In this document: positions 44,866 to 54,199 of the stretch, in pieces | Layout: each line of letters starts with the position of its first letter | Numbering within the stretch: position 1 is the stretch's first letter | Assembly: GCF_001424985.1 (NCBI RefSeq) | Contig: NZ_LMDA01000012.1 | Span: 124,001 to 188,000, forward strand | Length of the DNA stretch: 64,000 bases | Source of the DNA: Rhizobium sp. Root1212 | GTDB lineage: Bacteria > Pseudomonadota > Alphaproteobacteria > Rhizobiales > Rhizobiaceae | Reading direction: 5' to 3' | Translations under genes and position numbers: made by a program | The notes under the pieces: generated by a model | The model's database searches: none | Told to the model about the DNA's origin: nothing | What the model saw: the letters and a program-made list of their open reading frames with translations, nothing else

Positions 44866-45984
44866 ATGAAGAAGTCACTTTTGTCGGCTGTTGCCTTCAG
44901 CGCAATGGTCGCTTTCGGTGGTGCTGCGTGGGCTGACGTGCTCGTCGGCGTCGGCGGCCCGCTGACAGGCCCGAACGCGGCGTTCGGCGCACAGCTTCAG
45001 AAGGGTGCGGAACAGGCTGCTGCAGACATCAATGCTGCCGGCGGCATCAATGGCGAGCAGATCAAGATCGTTCTCGGCGACGACGTTTCCGACGCCAAGC
45101 AGGGCGTTTCGGTCGCCAACAAGTTCGTTGCTGACGGCGTCAAGTTCGTTGTCGGTCACTTCAACTCGGGCGTTTCGATCCCGGCTTCGGAAGTCTATGC
45201 CGAAAACGGCATCCTGCAGATCACCCCGGCTTCGACCAACCCGACTTATACCGAGCGCGGCCTGTGGAACACCTTCCGTACATGCGGTCGTGATGACCAG
45301 CAGGGCGCCGTAGCCGGTTCCTACATCGCCACCAACTTCAAGGACGCCAAGGTCGCCGTCATCCATGACAAGACCCCGTATGGCCAGGGCCTTGCCGACG
45401 AAACCAAGAAGTCCATGAACGAAGCCGGTGTCACCGAAGCCGTCTACGAAGGCGTCAACGTCGGCGACAAGGACTTCTCGGCCCTCATCGCCAAGATGAA
45501 GGAAGCCGGCGTTTCGGTCGTTTACTGGGGTGGTCTGCACACCGAGTTCGGCCTGATGGAACGCCAGGCTGCCGACCAGGGCCTCAAGGCTCAGTTCATG
45601 TCGGGTGACGGCATCGTTTCGAACGAACTGGCATCGATCGCCGGCGACGCCGTCGACGGCACGCTGATGACGTTCGCTCCCGATCCGCGCAAGAACCCGG
45701 CTTCGAAGGAACTGGTCGAGAAGTTCCGCGCTGCCGGCTTCGAACCGGAAGCCTACACGCTCTACTCCTACGCTGCCGTTCAGGTCATCGCTGAAGCCGC
45801 CAAGGCTGCCGGCGGCAACGACCCGCAGGCCGTTGCCGAAGCCATCAAGGCCAAGGGTCCGTTCCCGACCGCTATCGGCGAACTCGGCTTCGACGAAAAG
45901 GGCGACATCACCCGTCCGGACTACGTCATGTACACCTGGAAGAAGGGTGACGACGGCAAGTACACCTACACCGAAAACAAGTAA
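44866..45984 (+). CDS. livK: Branched-chain amino acid ABC transporter substrate-binding protein
   Basis: A 372-aa periplasmic protein: signal peptide [23 protein letters not shown] cut before [18 protein letters not shown], then the LivJ/LivK fold with [14 protein letters not shown] and [16 protein letters not shown] lies eight bases upstream of ATG 44866. Delivers the amino acid to LivHMGF. In Rhizobium leguminosarum the corresponding gene is called braC. Confidence 0.93.
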   Translation: MKKSLLSAVAFSAMVAFGGAAWADVLVGVGGPLTGPNAAFGAQLQKGAEQAAADINAAGGINGEQIKIVLGDDVSDAKQGVSVANKFVADGVKFVVGHFNSGVSIPASEVYAENGILQITPASTNPTYTERGLWNTFRTCGRDDQQGAVAGSYIATNFKDAKVAVIHDKTPYGQGLADETKKSMNEAGVTEAVYEGVNVGDKDFSALIAKMKEAGVSVVYWGGLHTEFGLMERQAADQGLKAQFMSGDGIVSNELASIAGDAVDGTLMTFAPDPRKNPASKELVEKFRAAGFEPEAYTLYSYAAVQVIAEAAKAAGGNDPQAVAEAIKAKGPFPTAIGELGFDEKGDITRPDYVMYTWKKGDDGKYTYTENK

Positions 45985-46010
45985 GTTTTTCTGGTGTAAG
46001 TCCTATGCGG

Positions 46011-46034
46011 AGGCCCGGCATTGCCGGGCCTTTT
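46011..46034 (+). terminator. Rho-independent terminator of the liv operon
   Basis: AGGCCCGGCA directly against TGCCGGGCCTTTT: a strong GC-rich stem with a TTTT tail, 27 bases after the livK stop. Confidence 0.85.
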
Positions 46035-46153
46035 GCATTTGGAGAAAGTCTTTCGCGAATTCGGCCGTCATCAATTGCGCCTAGTGGCTGGTGTCCTCCC
46101 GGCTCTCCTGCTTAATTGACGGGGCAACGATTCTCGCCAAGCCGGAGAGCCTG

Positions 46154-47125
46154 ATGTCAGCCAAGCCGCGTATCCTCGTTACCCGCAGATGGCCTGAAAC
46201 CGTCGAGCGGGTTCTTGGCGAGCGGTTCGAGGCGACGCTGAACGTGGATGACAAGCCCCTTTCCGAAGCAGCGATCGCGGAGGCGCTTGGCCGTTACGAT
46301 GCGGTGCTGCCCACCGTTTCGGATCGGCTGCCGGCTGGCGTATTCTCGGGCGGGATCAAGGCGAAAATCATCGGCAATTACGGCGTCGGCTACAATCACA
46401 TCGATATTGAAGCCGCGAAGACCGCAGGCATCGTTATCACCAATACGCCGGGCGTACTCACCGATTGCACCGCCGATCTCGCCATGACGCTGCTTTTGTC
46501 CGTGGCGCGGCGGGCCGGCGAGGGGGAGCGCGAGGTTCGCGCCGGAAAATGGACCGGCTGGCGGCCGACGCATATGATCGGCTCCAAGGTCACCGGCAAG
46601 ACCCTCGGTATCATCGGCTTCGGCCGCATCGGTCAGGCGATGGCCAAGCGATGCCATTTCGGCTTCGACATGCAGGTCGTGTTCCACAACAGGTCGCGGA
46701 TTGACCCCGCGGAGGCTGCCCGCTACGGCGCGCGCCAGCTCGATACGGTGGAGGAGGTTCTGGCCGTTTCCGATTTCGTCTCGCTGCATTGCCCCGGCGG
46801 CGGCGCCAACCGGCATCTGATCGATGCGAAACGCCTGTCGCAGATGAAGCCCGGCGCGTTTCTCATCAACACGGCGCGTGGCGATGTGGTGGATGAGGTC
46901 GCGCTAGCTGCCGCGCTTGAAAGCGGTACGTTCCGCGGTGCCGGCCTTGATGTCTTCGAGGCGGAGCCCCGTGTGCCGGGCGCCCTGCGAAACCTCGAAA
47001 ATGTCGTGCTCCTGCCGCATCTCGGCAGCGCCACGGAAGAAACCCGCACGGCGATGGGCATGAAGGTCGTCGAGAATATCACTGCGTTTTTCGAGGGGCG
47101 CGAGCCGCCGGATCGGGTTGCCTGA
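46154..47125 (+). CDS. D-isomer-specific 2-hydroxyacid dehydrogenase (glyoxylate/hydroxypyruvate reductase-like)
   Basis: A 323-aa enzyme. NAD(P) motif [17 protein letters not shown] near residue 150, and the catalytic Arg in [11 protein letters not shown], Glu in [10 protein letters not shown] and His in [13 protein letters not shown] are all present. The start is ATG 46154 (GGAGAG upstream); the longer frame from 46091 runs back through the intergenic region. This family reduces glyoxylate or hydroxypyruvate. It lies alone just before the urease cluster, 32 bases upstream of ureD, and may be co-transcribed with it. Confidence 0.9.
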   Translation: MSAKPRILVTRRWPETVERVLGERFEATLNVDDKPLSEAAIAEALGRYDAVLPTVSDRLPAGVFSGGIKAKIIGNYGVGYNHIDIEAAKTAGIVITNTPGVLTDCTADLAMTLLLSVARRAGEGEREVRAGKWTGWRPTHMIGSKVTGKTLGIIGFGRIGQAMAKRCHFGFDMQVVFHNRSRIDPAEAARYGARQLDTVEEVLAVSDFVSLHCPGGGANRHLIDAKRLSQMKPGAFLINTARGDVVDEVALAAALESGTFRGAGLDVFEAEPRVPGALRNLENVVLLPHLGSATEETRTAMGMKVVENITAFFEGREPPDRVA

Positions 47126-47157
47126 ACCGTCACGGTATTTGTAAGGGGTCGGATAAC

Positions 47158-48000
47158 TTGACTGTGGTGGACATGGCAGAGGCGGCGGCGATCGCTCCGC
47201 AAAGGGCGTGGGGCAGGGGGCGGCTTACGGCAAAGCCTTTTGCCGAGCGCACGCGGCTCGCTGAATTCTATCAGGAAGGCTGCGCCAAGATCAGGCTTCC
47301 CGATACCTTCGACAACACGATGGAAGCGGTGCTGATCAACAGTTCCGGCGGTCTGACCGGCGGCGACCGGCTCGACTGGGCGTTCGATAGCGGCGAAAAT
47401 ACCCGTCTGACGCTCACCACCCAGGCCTGCGAAAAGATTTATAAATCGAGCGGCGGCATGGCCACGGTCGATACGCGCATCGATGTGCGCGCCGGGGCTG
47501 CGGTGCACTGGCTGCCGCAGGAAACCATTCTCTTCGAGCGTGCCTCGATGTCCCGCAGTCTCGATGTCGATATCGCCGATGATGCCGAATTCCTGGCGGT
47601 CGAAGCGGTGCTTCTCGGACGCAAGGCCATGGGCGAAGCCATGGAAAACGGGCTGTTTCAGGATCGCTGGCGCATTCGCAAGGGCGGTGTTCTGCTGCAT
47701 GCGGAAAATCTGAAGCTTGCCGGCGAAATCGGGGCGTTGACGCAGCGCGTGCCGGTGCTGGGCGGGCAGGTGGCCTTTGCCACGCTATTTTACACCGGGT
47801 CTGATTGCGAGGCGCAGCTTGCGGCGATCCGGCCTTTGATCGGCGCTTCCGGCGGCGCAAGCCGCGTCGAAATCCATCGGCGGGAGAAGCTTGTCGCGCG
47901 GCTTGTGGCGGCGGATGGCTTTGCGCTCAGAAAAATCCTTATTCCGGTCATTTCGCACTTGCGTAAGGGAGCGTCAGTGCCGAAAGTCTGGACCTTGTAA
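47158..48000 (+). CDS. ureD: Urease accessory protein UreD
   Basis: A 280-aa protein of the UreD/UreH family ([58 protein letters not shown]). UreD binds apo-urease and with UreF and UreG guides nickel insertion. AAGGGG ends nine bases before TTG 47158, which I take as the start; GTG 47164 or ATG 47173 are alternatives. First gene of the urease cluster. Confidence 0.92.
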   Translation: MTVVDMAEAAAIAPQRAWGRGRLTAKPFAERTRLAEFYQEGCAKIRLPDTFDNTMEAVLINSSGGLTGGDRLDWAFDSGENTRLTLTTQACEKIYKSSGGMATVDTRIDVRAGAAVHWLPQETILFERASMSRSLDVDIADDAEFLAVEAVLLGRKAMGEAMENGLFQDRWRIRKGGVLLHAENLKLAGEIGALTQRVPVLGGQVAFATLFYTGSDCEAQLAAIRPLIGASGGASRVEIHRREKLVARLVAADGFALRKILIPVISHLRKGASVPKVWTL

Positions 48001-48023
48001 CTGATGAAAACCGGTGGCCGCGC

Positions 48024-48326
48024 ATGAACCTCACCCCCCGCGAAAAAGACAAGCTTCTGATTTCCATGGCTGCGATGGTGGCACGCCGGCGGCTGGAGCG
48101 CGGCGTCAAGCTCAACCATCCTGAAGCCGTTGCGCTCATCACCGATTTCGTCGTCGAAGGCGCGCGGGACGGCCGCCCGGTGGCGGAGCTGATGGAGGCC
48201 GGCGCCCATGTACTGACCCGCGCGCAGGTGATGGATGGCATCCCCGAGATGATCCACGATATCCAGGTCGAGGCGACCTTCCCTGACGGCACCAAGCTGG
48301 TGACCGTGCACGAACCGATCCGCTGA
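48024..48326 (+). CDS. ureA: Urease gamma subunit
   Basis: A 100-aa subunit starting [20 protein letters not shown], near-identical in layout to UreA of other bacteria, with [20 protein letters not shown] at the end. It forms the urease core with UreB and UreC. Complete. Confidence 0.95.
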   Translation: MNLTPREKDKLLISMAAMVARRRLERGVKLNHPEAVALITDFVVEGARDGRPVAELMEAGAHVLTRAQVMDGIPEMIHDIQVEATFPDGTKLVTVHEPIR

Positions 48327-48333
48327 GGCCGCC

Positions 48334-48588
48334 ATGCTGGAGCTTCGACCCAATTGCGAGTGCTGCGACAAGGACCTGCCGCCCGGCAGCCGCGAGGCGA
48401 TGATCTGTAGCTTCGAATGCACCTTCTGCCTCGATTGCGTGGAAAACGTGCTGGATGGCCGCTGCCCGAATTGCAGCGGCGAACTGGTGCGCCGGCCGGT
48501 CCGGCCCGCTTCGAAACTCGACAAATTTCCGGCCTCGACCAAGCGCGTGCTGAGGGCCGAAGGCTGCCCGCCGGTTAAGGCGGCCTGA
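48334..48588 (+). CDS. DUF1272 cysteine-rich zinc-ribbon-like protein
   Basis: An 84-aa protein with CECCDKDLPPGS, CSFECTFCLDCV and RCPNCSG: nine cysteines in CxxC-type pairs, consistent with two zinc sites of a RING/treble-clef kind. It matches the DUF1272 family, whose role is unknown. It lies seven bases after ureA and 15 bases before ureB, inside the urease operon. A metal-handling role is possible but unproven. Confidence 0.85.
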   Translation: MLELRPNCECCDKDLPPGSREAMICSFECTFCLDCVENVLDGRCPNCSGELVRRPVRPASKLDKFPASTKRVLRAEGCPPVKAA

Positions 48589-48603
48589 ACAGAGGAGATG
48601 CCC

Positions 48604-48909
48604 ATGATCCCCGGAGAAATCATCGCCGCCGCAGGCGAAATCGAACTGAATGTCGGGCTGGATATGGTGTCCATCGAGGTCTCCAACACGGGCGACAGGC
48701 CGGTGCAGGTCGGCAGCCACTACCATTTTGCCGAAACCAATGCCGGCCTCACCTTCGACCGCAACGCCGCCTATGGCCGCCGGCTGGATATTCCGGCGGG
48801 AACGGCGGTGCGGTTCGAGCCCGGCCAGACCCGCAGCGTGACGCTGGTGCCGATTGCCGGCAAGCGGGAAATCTACGGGTTCCGCCAGCAGGTGATGGGC
48901 AAGCTGTGA
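48604..48909 (+). CDS. ureB: Urease beta subunit
   Basis: A 101-aa UreB ([41 protein letters not shown]). ATG 48604 sits six bases after GAGGAG and gives the standard MIPGE start; the ATG two codons earlier at 48598 touches the ribosome site and is less likely. A GTG start of the next gene overlaps its stop. Confidence 0.95.
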   Translation: MIPGEIIAAAGEIELNVGLDMVSIEVSNTGDRPVQVGSHYHFAETNAGLTFDRNAAYGRRLDIPAGTAVRFEPGQTRSVTLVPIAGKREIYGFRQQVMGKL

Positions 48910-49325
48910 GCGCGCGCTGGATGAAATATGCCTCGATGCTGATGGCTTGCGGCCTCCTCGCCGGCAGCGCTTTCGCGCAGGAACCCAAGGTCGATTGCGC
49001 CAATGCGATGACACAGGCGGACATCAATAGCTGCGCCAGCGAGGATTACGAGGCGGCGGACAAGGCGCTGAACGCCCAATGGACCAAGACCAGAAAGGTC
49101 ATGGTCGATTGGGATGCCGAACTTGAAAAGCAGAACAAGGGCGCGGTCGATTCTCTGATGAAGGCGCAGCGCGCCTGGATCGAGTATCGGGACGGCCAGT
49201 GCGATGCGGTGGGCTACAGCGTCTGGGGCGGCACCATGTATCCGGCCATCGTCACCGGTTGCCTGGCGGATTTGACCCGCAAGCGCACGGAAGAACTCAA
49301 GGACCTTGCCAACGGCATCGAATAG
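48906..49325 (+). CDS. LprI/DUF1311-family exported protein
   Basis: A 139-aa protein with a signal peptide ([15 protein letters not shown], cleavage near residue 25) and a mature domain holding paired cysteines, [19 protein letters not shown] and [13 protein letters not shown], as in the LprI (lysozyme-inhibitor-like) family. Starts at GTG 48906 overlapping the ureB stop, or at ATG 48921. It is inside the urease operon but has no known urease role; it would be periplasmic. Confidence 0.82.
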   Translation: MSARWMKYASMLMACGLLAGSAFAQEPKVDCANAMTQADINSCASEDYEAADKALNAQWTKTRKVMVDWDAELEKQNKGAVDSLMKAQRAWIEYRDGQCDAVGYSVWGGTMYPAIVTGCLADLTRKRTEELKDLANGIE

Positions 49326-49334
49326 GCGGGCGGG

Positions 49335-49946
49335 ATGGTGAAGCGAGAGATCATGATTGTCGGAAACGGCGAGGTGCCGCAGGGCGCGGCCGCCCGTATC
49401 GATGCCGCCGATCTGGTGATCCGCTTCAACGATTGCCGCACCTACGGGCCAGCGGGGGAAAGGACGGATGTCGTCGCCATCTGCAACACCGGTCGTCCGG
49501 GCAAAGCGCGGCTTGCCTCGGCGGAGTGGGTGGAGCATCCGGCGGTGGTGCAGGCCGGCGCGATCTGGAGCGTGCGCGATCCGGAAAAATTCGAAAGCCT
49601 GCGCCCGGTGCTGGCCGTCAGCCACCCGGAGCTGGACGATTTCTGCGACGACTACACGGCTGAATTCGACGCGCTTTGCCGGACACTCGGCAAGGAGCAT
49701 GTGGTGATCGGCCGCGCCGTGCATGAGGCGCTCGAAGAGCAATTAGAGGCTCCTGCGCCCTATGTGGTGCCGAGCAGCGGCATGATCGTGATCGCCTTCG
49801 CGCTCGCGACCTATCCCGATGCCGATGTGACGCTTGCCGGCTTTGGCCATGAGGGGTGGGACGGTCATCCCTTCGATGCCGAGCGTCGCCTGGTGGAACG
49901 GCTGGTCGGGGAAGGGCGCCTCAGGCGCCTGCCGGCTGCGCCGTAA
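49335..49946 (+). CDS. Urease-operon accessory protein with glycosyltransferase-29 (sialyltransferase)-like motifs
   Basis: A 203-aa soluble protein. Residues 6-55 resemble sialyl motif L of GT29 enzymes: [10 protein letters not shown], then [17 protein letters not shown] and RTDVV. Residues about 143-165 resemble motif [14 protein letters not shown] and [10 protein letters not shown], followed by a His/Glu pair (HPFDAE) like motif VS. Rhizobial homologues carry only the label urease operon accessory protein. There is no membrane anchor and no CMP-sialic acid gene in view, so the donor and acceptor are unknown. It lies between the LprI-like gene and ureC, 9 bases after the former. Confidence 0.75.
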   Translation: MVKREIMIVGNGEVPQGAAARIDAADLVIRFNDCRTYGPAGERTDVVAICNTGRPGKARLASAEWVEHPAVVQAGAIWSVRDPEKFESLRPVLAVSHPELDDFCDDYTAEFDALCRTLGKEHVVIGRAVHEALEEQLEAPAPYVVPSSGMIVIAFALATYPDADVTLAGFGHEGWDGHPFDAERRLVERLVGEGRLRRLPAAP

Positions 49947-50038
49947 ACGATAGAATTTTCGCTTTCCGCGCGCGTGCGGGGGCACATGACGATCATCCCG
50001 GATTTCCCCGAAATCCGGCCCTCGGAGGTAAGAGAACG

Positions 50039-51751
50039 ATGCCCTACAAGATGTCTCGCGCGGCCTATGCCGGCATGTTCGGGCCGACCACCGGCGACAA
50101 GGTGCGCCTTGCCGATACCGAGCTGTTCATCGAGGTGGAGAAGGATTTCACCACCTATGGCGAGGAGGTGAAGTTCGGCGGCGGCAAGGTCATTCGCGAC
50201 GGCATGGGCCAGAGCCAGGTCACGCGCGCCGGCGGCGCCGTCGATACCGTCATCACCAATGCGCTGATCCTCGACCACTGGGGCATCGTCAAGGCCGATA
50301 TCGGCCTCCGGGACGGGCTGATCGCGGCGATCGGTAAGGCCGGCAACCCGGATACCCAGCCGGGCATCGATATCATCGTCGGTCCGGGCACCGAGGTTAT
50401 TGCCGGCGAAGGCAAGATCATCACCGCCGGCGGCATGGACAGCCACATCCACTACATCTGCCCGCAGCAGATCGAGGAAGCGCTGGCGAGCGGCCTCACC
50501 ACCATGCTCGGTGGTGGCACCGGCCCAGCCCACGGCACGCTTGCCACCACCTGCACCCCCGGCCCTTGGCATCTCGCCCGGATGATCGAGGCGGCGGATG
50601 CCTTCCCGATGAACCTCGCCTTTTCCGGCAAGGGCAATGCCTCGCTGCCCGGCGGGCTGGTCGAGATGGTCATGGGTGGGGCGACGTCGCTGAAGATCCA
50701 CGAGGACTGGGGTGCAACGCCGGCTGCGATCGATTGCTGCCTGTCGGTGGCCGACGAATACGACGTGCAGGTGATGATCCACACGGATACGCTCAATGAA
50801 AGCGGTTTCGTCGAGGATTCGATTGCGGCGCTCAAGGGCCGCACCATCCATGCCTTCCACACGGAAGGCGCAGGCGGCGGCCATGCGCCGGACATTATCA
50901 AGATCTGCGGCCAGCCAAACGTCATCCCGTCGTCCACCAACCCGACGCGGCCCTATACGACCAATACGCTCGCCGAACATCTCGACATGCTAATGGTCTG
51001 CCATCACCTGTCGCCGTCGATCCCGGAAGACATCGCCTTTGCCGAAAGCCGCATCCGCAAGGAAACCATCGCTGCGGAAGATATCCTGCACGATATCGGC
51101 GCCTTCTCGGTCATCTCATCCGACAGTCAGGCCATGGGCCGCGTCGGGGAAGTGGCGATCCGCACTTGGCAGACCGCCGACAAGATGAAGCGCCAGCGTG
51201 GCCGCCTGCCCGAGGAAAAGGGCGACAACGACAATTTCCGCGTCAAGCGGTACATCGCCAAATACACGATCAACCCCGCCATCGCCCACGGTGTCGGCCA
51301 TGTGACGGGCTCGGTCGAGGTCGGCAAGCGCGCCGATCTGGTGATCTGGAACCCGGCCTTCTTCGGCGTGAAGCCCGATATGGTCATGCTCGGCGGTACG
51401 ATCGCAATGGCGCCGATGGGCGATCCCAACGCCTCGATCCCGACGCCGCAGCCGGTGCACTACCGGCCGATGTTCGGCGCCTATGGCAAGATGAGGACGA
51501 ATTCCTCGGTCACCTTCGTTTCGCAGGCGGCGCTTGATGGCGGGCTGAAGGGCCGGCTGGGCATTGACAAGGAACTGGTTGTGGTGAGGAACACGCGCGG
51601 CGGTATCGGCAAGCGCTCGATGATCCACAACAGCCTGACACCGCATATCGAGGTGGACCCGGAGACCTACGAGGTGCGGGCGGACGGCATTCTCCTGACC
51701 TGCGAACCGGCGACGGTGCTGCCGATGGCGCAGCGGTATTTCCTGTTCTGA
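50039..51751 (+). CDS. ureC: Urease alpha subunit (catalytic)
   Basis: A 570-aa catalytic subunit. Nickel ligands H136 and H138 in [10 protein letters not shown], the carbamylated Lys K219 in [36 protein letters not shown] and the flap MVCHHLSPS are all intact, so the enzyme should be active. The start [15 protein letters not shown] at ATG 50039 (GGAGG upstream at 50025) is canonical; the longer open frame from 49856 lies in the preceding gene. Hydrolyses urea to ammonia and carbamate. Confidence 0.96.
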   Translation: MPYKMSRAAYAGMFGPTTGDKVRLADTELFIEVEKDFTTYGEEVKFGGGKVIRDGMGQSQVTRAGGAVDTVITNALILDHWGIVKADIGLRDGLIAAIGKAGNPDTQPGIDIIVGPGTEVIAGEGKIITAGGMDSHIHYICPQQIEEALASGLTTMLGGGTGPAHGTLATTCTPGPWHLARMIEAADAFPMNLAFSGKGNASLPGGLVEMVMGGATSLKIHEDWGATPAAIDCCLSVADEYDVQVMIHTDTLNESGFVEDSIAALKGRTIHAFHTEGAGGGHAPDIIKICGQPNVIPSSTNPTRPYTTNTLAEHLDMLMVCHHLSPSIPEDIAFAESRIRKETIAAEDILHDIGAFSVISSDSQAMGRVGEVAIRTWQTADKMKRQRGRLPEEKGDNDNFRVKRYIAKYTINPAIAHGVGHVTGSVEVGKRADLVIWNPAFFGVKPDMVMLGGTIAMAPMGDPNASIPTPQPVHYRPMFGAYGKMRTNSSVTFVSQAALDGGLKGRLGIDKELVVVRNTRGGIGKRSMIHNSLTPHIEVDPETYEVRADGILLTCEPATVLPMAQRYFLF

Positions 51752-51765
51752 CGTTTCGGGGATTG

Positions 51766-51918
51766 CCCCTCATCCGCCCTGTCGGGCACCTTCTCCTTGG
51801 CTGCGGGGAGAAGGGACAAGCGGTGAACTCCGAGCCACAAAGAGGGCTATTGAGTAGGTAACCAGCGGCTCCAACGTCCCCTCTCCCCGCGAGCGGGGAG
51901 AGGGCCGGGGTGAGGGGC
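51766..51918. repeat. RIME-type palindromic repeat, copy 5
   Basis: GCCCCTCATCCGCCCTGTCGGGCACC with CTTCTCC..GGGGAGAAGG, and CCCCTCTCCCCGCGAGCGGGGAG..GGGGTGAGGGGC, separated by about 60 bases. It lies between ureC and the downstream ABM-ureEFG genes, splitting the urease cluster. Confidence 0.85.
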
Positions 51919-51956
51919 AAAACCTCATCGAACACGAACTTTCATTCAGAGGACCC

Positions 51957-52253
51957 ATGATCTACGTTGTCGCCTATCTAAAAGCCCATCCCGGCAAGGC
52001 CGCCGCGGTGTTGGCCGCCGCCCAGCCGCTGATCTCGGCCACGCGCGCCGAAGAGGGCTGTATCCATTACGAACTTTACCAGAAGCCCGGCGAGCCGGAG
52101 ACGCTGGTCTTCGTCGAAAACTGGTCGAGCCGCGCGGCTTTGCAGGCGCATTTCGAGACCGCCCATATCGCCGCCTTCGGCAAGGCGATAGCCGATCTCG
52201 TTGCCGAAAGTCGTGTCGAAGTCGTGCATCCCGAAAAGGTCGAGGTGGTCTGA
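51957..52253 (+). CDS. Antibiotic biosynthesis monooxygenase (ABM/YgiN-like) domain protein
   Basis: A 98-aa single-domain protein ([59 protein letters not shown]) with the ABM dimeric barrel pattern. Some members act as quinol monooxygenases. The stop overlaps the ureE start by one base, so it is translated with ureE, yet no urease role is known for this family. Confidence 0.88.
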   Translation: MIYVVAYLKAHPGKAAAVLAAAQPLISATRAEEGCIHYELYQKPGEPETLVFVENWSSRAALQAHFETAHIAAFGKAIADLVAESRVEVVHPEKVEVV

Positions 52254-52723
52254 TGCCCTATCGTTCGACGGAAATTCTCTCGCCCGGCCTGGCCGATATC
52301 ACCCCGGTCGCGACGATTGCGCTGGCGCACGACCAGCGGCATCTGCGCCGCAAGCTGCTGCATCTTGGAAACGACGATGTCGTCATGCTCGACCTGAAGG
52401 AGCCGGTCATGCTCGCCGATGGCGACCTGCTGGTGCTGGAAGGCGGCGGGCATATCCGCATCGCGGCGACGGATGAGCCGCTTTACGAAATCCGGCCGCA
52501 AAACGGCCTGCATCTGATCGAGCTTGCCTGGCATCTCGGCAATCGCCATCTGGCGGCCGAAATCCGTGAAGACCGTATCCTGATTTTGCGCGATGCGGTC
52601 ATCCGTGCCATGCTTGAAGGCCTTGGTGCTACGGTCAGCGACGTGATCTCGCCGTTCCAGCCGATGCGCGGGGCCTATCATGGCGGTCATTCCCATGGGC
52701 ACGGCCATCACCACCATGACTGA
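52253..52723 (+). CDS. ureE: Urease nickel metallochaperone UreE
   Basis: A 156-aa protein with the UreE N-terminal domain, the conserved nickel-site region ([14 protein letters not shown]), and a His-rich tail [14 protein letters not shown], which stores or delivers nickel. The final 8 bases overlap the ureF start. Confidence 0.94.
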   Translation: MPYRSTEILSPGLADITPVATIALAHDQRHLRRKLLHLGNDDVVMLDLKEPVMLADGDLLVLEGGGHIRIAATDEPLYEIRPQNGLHLIELAWHLGNRHLAAEIREDRILILRDAVIRAMLEGLGATVSDVISPFQPMRGAYHGGHSHGHGHHHHD

Positions 52724-53387
52724 CGCTTCGGCGACGCAGGCGCTGATCCGGCTGGTAACCTGGATGTCGCCGGCCTTTCCGGTCGGCGCCTTCTCCTATT
52801 CGGGCGGACTGGAACAGGCCGTTGCGGATGGGTTGGTCGGCAAGGTTGACGATCTCCAGTCGTGGCTTGCGGCATGGCTGGAGTGCGGGGCCGGCTGGAA
52901 TGATGCCGTTTTGCTGGCAGAAGCTTATCGTTCCATCGATGATTCAGCCGGTCTCGCTGCCGTGCGCGATCTCGCCGAGGCGCTTGCCGGCTCGCAGGAG
53001 CGGCATATGGAAACCATGCTGCAGGGCGAGGCCTTTCTCACCGCTGCCGCCCATTGGCCGCACCCGGTTCTGGAGAGGCTTCAGGGCAAGGTGGCCTATC
53101 CGGTTGCGGTCGGTGCCGTTGCCGGCGGCCATGCAACGGGGCTTGAGCCGGCTCTTGCCGCCTACCTCCACGGCGCGCTGTCGAACCTCGTTTCGGTCGC
53201 CATCCGCTGCGGCGTGATGGGGCAGCAGGGTGGGGTGGGCGTTCTGGCGGCGTTGGAGCCTTTGATCGCGGAGATGGCTGCGCGGGTTTCGGCCAGCAGC
53301 CTCGACGATCTTGGCACCTCGACCTTCGTCGCGGACATCGCGGCGCTACGCCACGAAACATTATATTCCCGGCTCTTCCGTTCCTGA
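52716..53387 (+). CDS. ureF: Urease accessory protein UreF
   Basis: A 223-aa helical protein: [24 protein letters not shown] near the N-terminus and the [10 protein letters not shown] and [14 protein letters not shown] segments are typical of UreF. Starts at ATG 52716 inside the ureE end; an earlier ATG at 52680 would read through the His-tail codons in another frame. UreF forms the UreDFG complex that activates urease. Confidence 0.93.
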   Translation: MTDASATQALIRLVTWMSPAFPVGAFSYSGGLEQAVADGLVGKVDDLQSWLAAWLECGAGWNDAVLLAEAYRSIDDSAGLAAVRDLAEALAGSQERHMETMLQGEAFLTAAAHWPHPVLERLQGKVAYPVAVGAVAGGHATGLEPALAAYLHGALSNLVSVAIRCGVMGQQGGVGVLAALEPLIAEMAARVSASSLDDLGTSTFVADIAALRHETLYSRLFRS

Positions 53388-53410
53388 GCCAATTGAGAAG
53401 GACGCATTCG

Positions 53411-54022
<612 letters not shown>

Positions 54023-54039
54023 CGCGATAGCGCCTCTCT

Positions 54040-54126
54040 GCGTCATCCGCGGCTTTGTGCCGAGGATCTTCCAGCCTCACCGACATGCGGGGACTGTGAC
54101 AGATGCTCGGGACAGGCCCGAGCATG
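54040..54126. repeat. Second palindromic repeat family, copy 2
   Basis: CGTCATCCGCGGCTTTGTGCCGAGGATCTTCCAGCCTC on the left and AGATGCTCGGGACAGGCCCGAGCATG on the right (hairpin GCTCGGG..CCCGAGC). Same build as the elements at 26370 and 59058; here it follows ureG. Confidence 0.75.
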
Positions 54127-54149
54127 AAATTTCGAATATCGCCGCAAAG

Positions 54150-54186
54150 AAAAGCCCGGCCGTGTGATCATACGGCCGGGCTTTTT
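54150..54186. terminator. Bidirectional terminator between ureG and the RND pump
   Basis: AAAAGCCCGGCCGT, eight-base loop, ACGGCCGGGCTTTTT: a perfect 14-base stem flanked by A and T runs, so it works from both strands. It separates the convergent urease and efflux operons. Confidence 0.9.
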
Positions 54187-54199
54187 CGTTTTATTCGCC

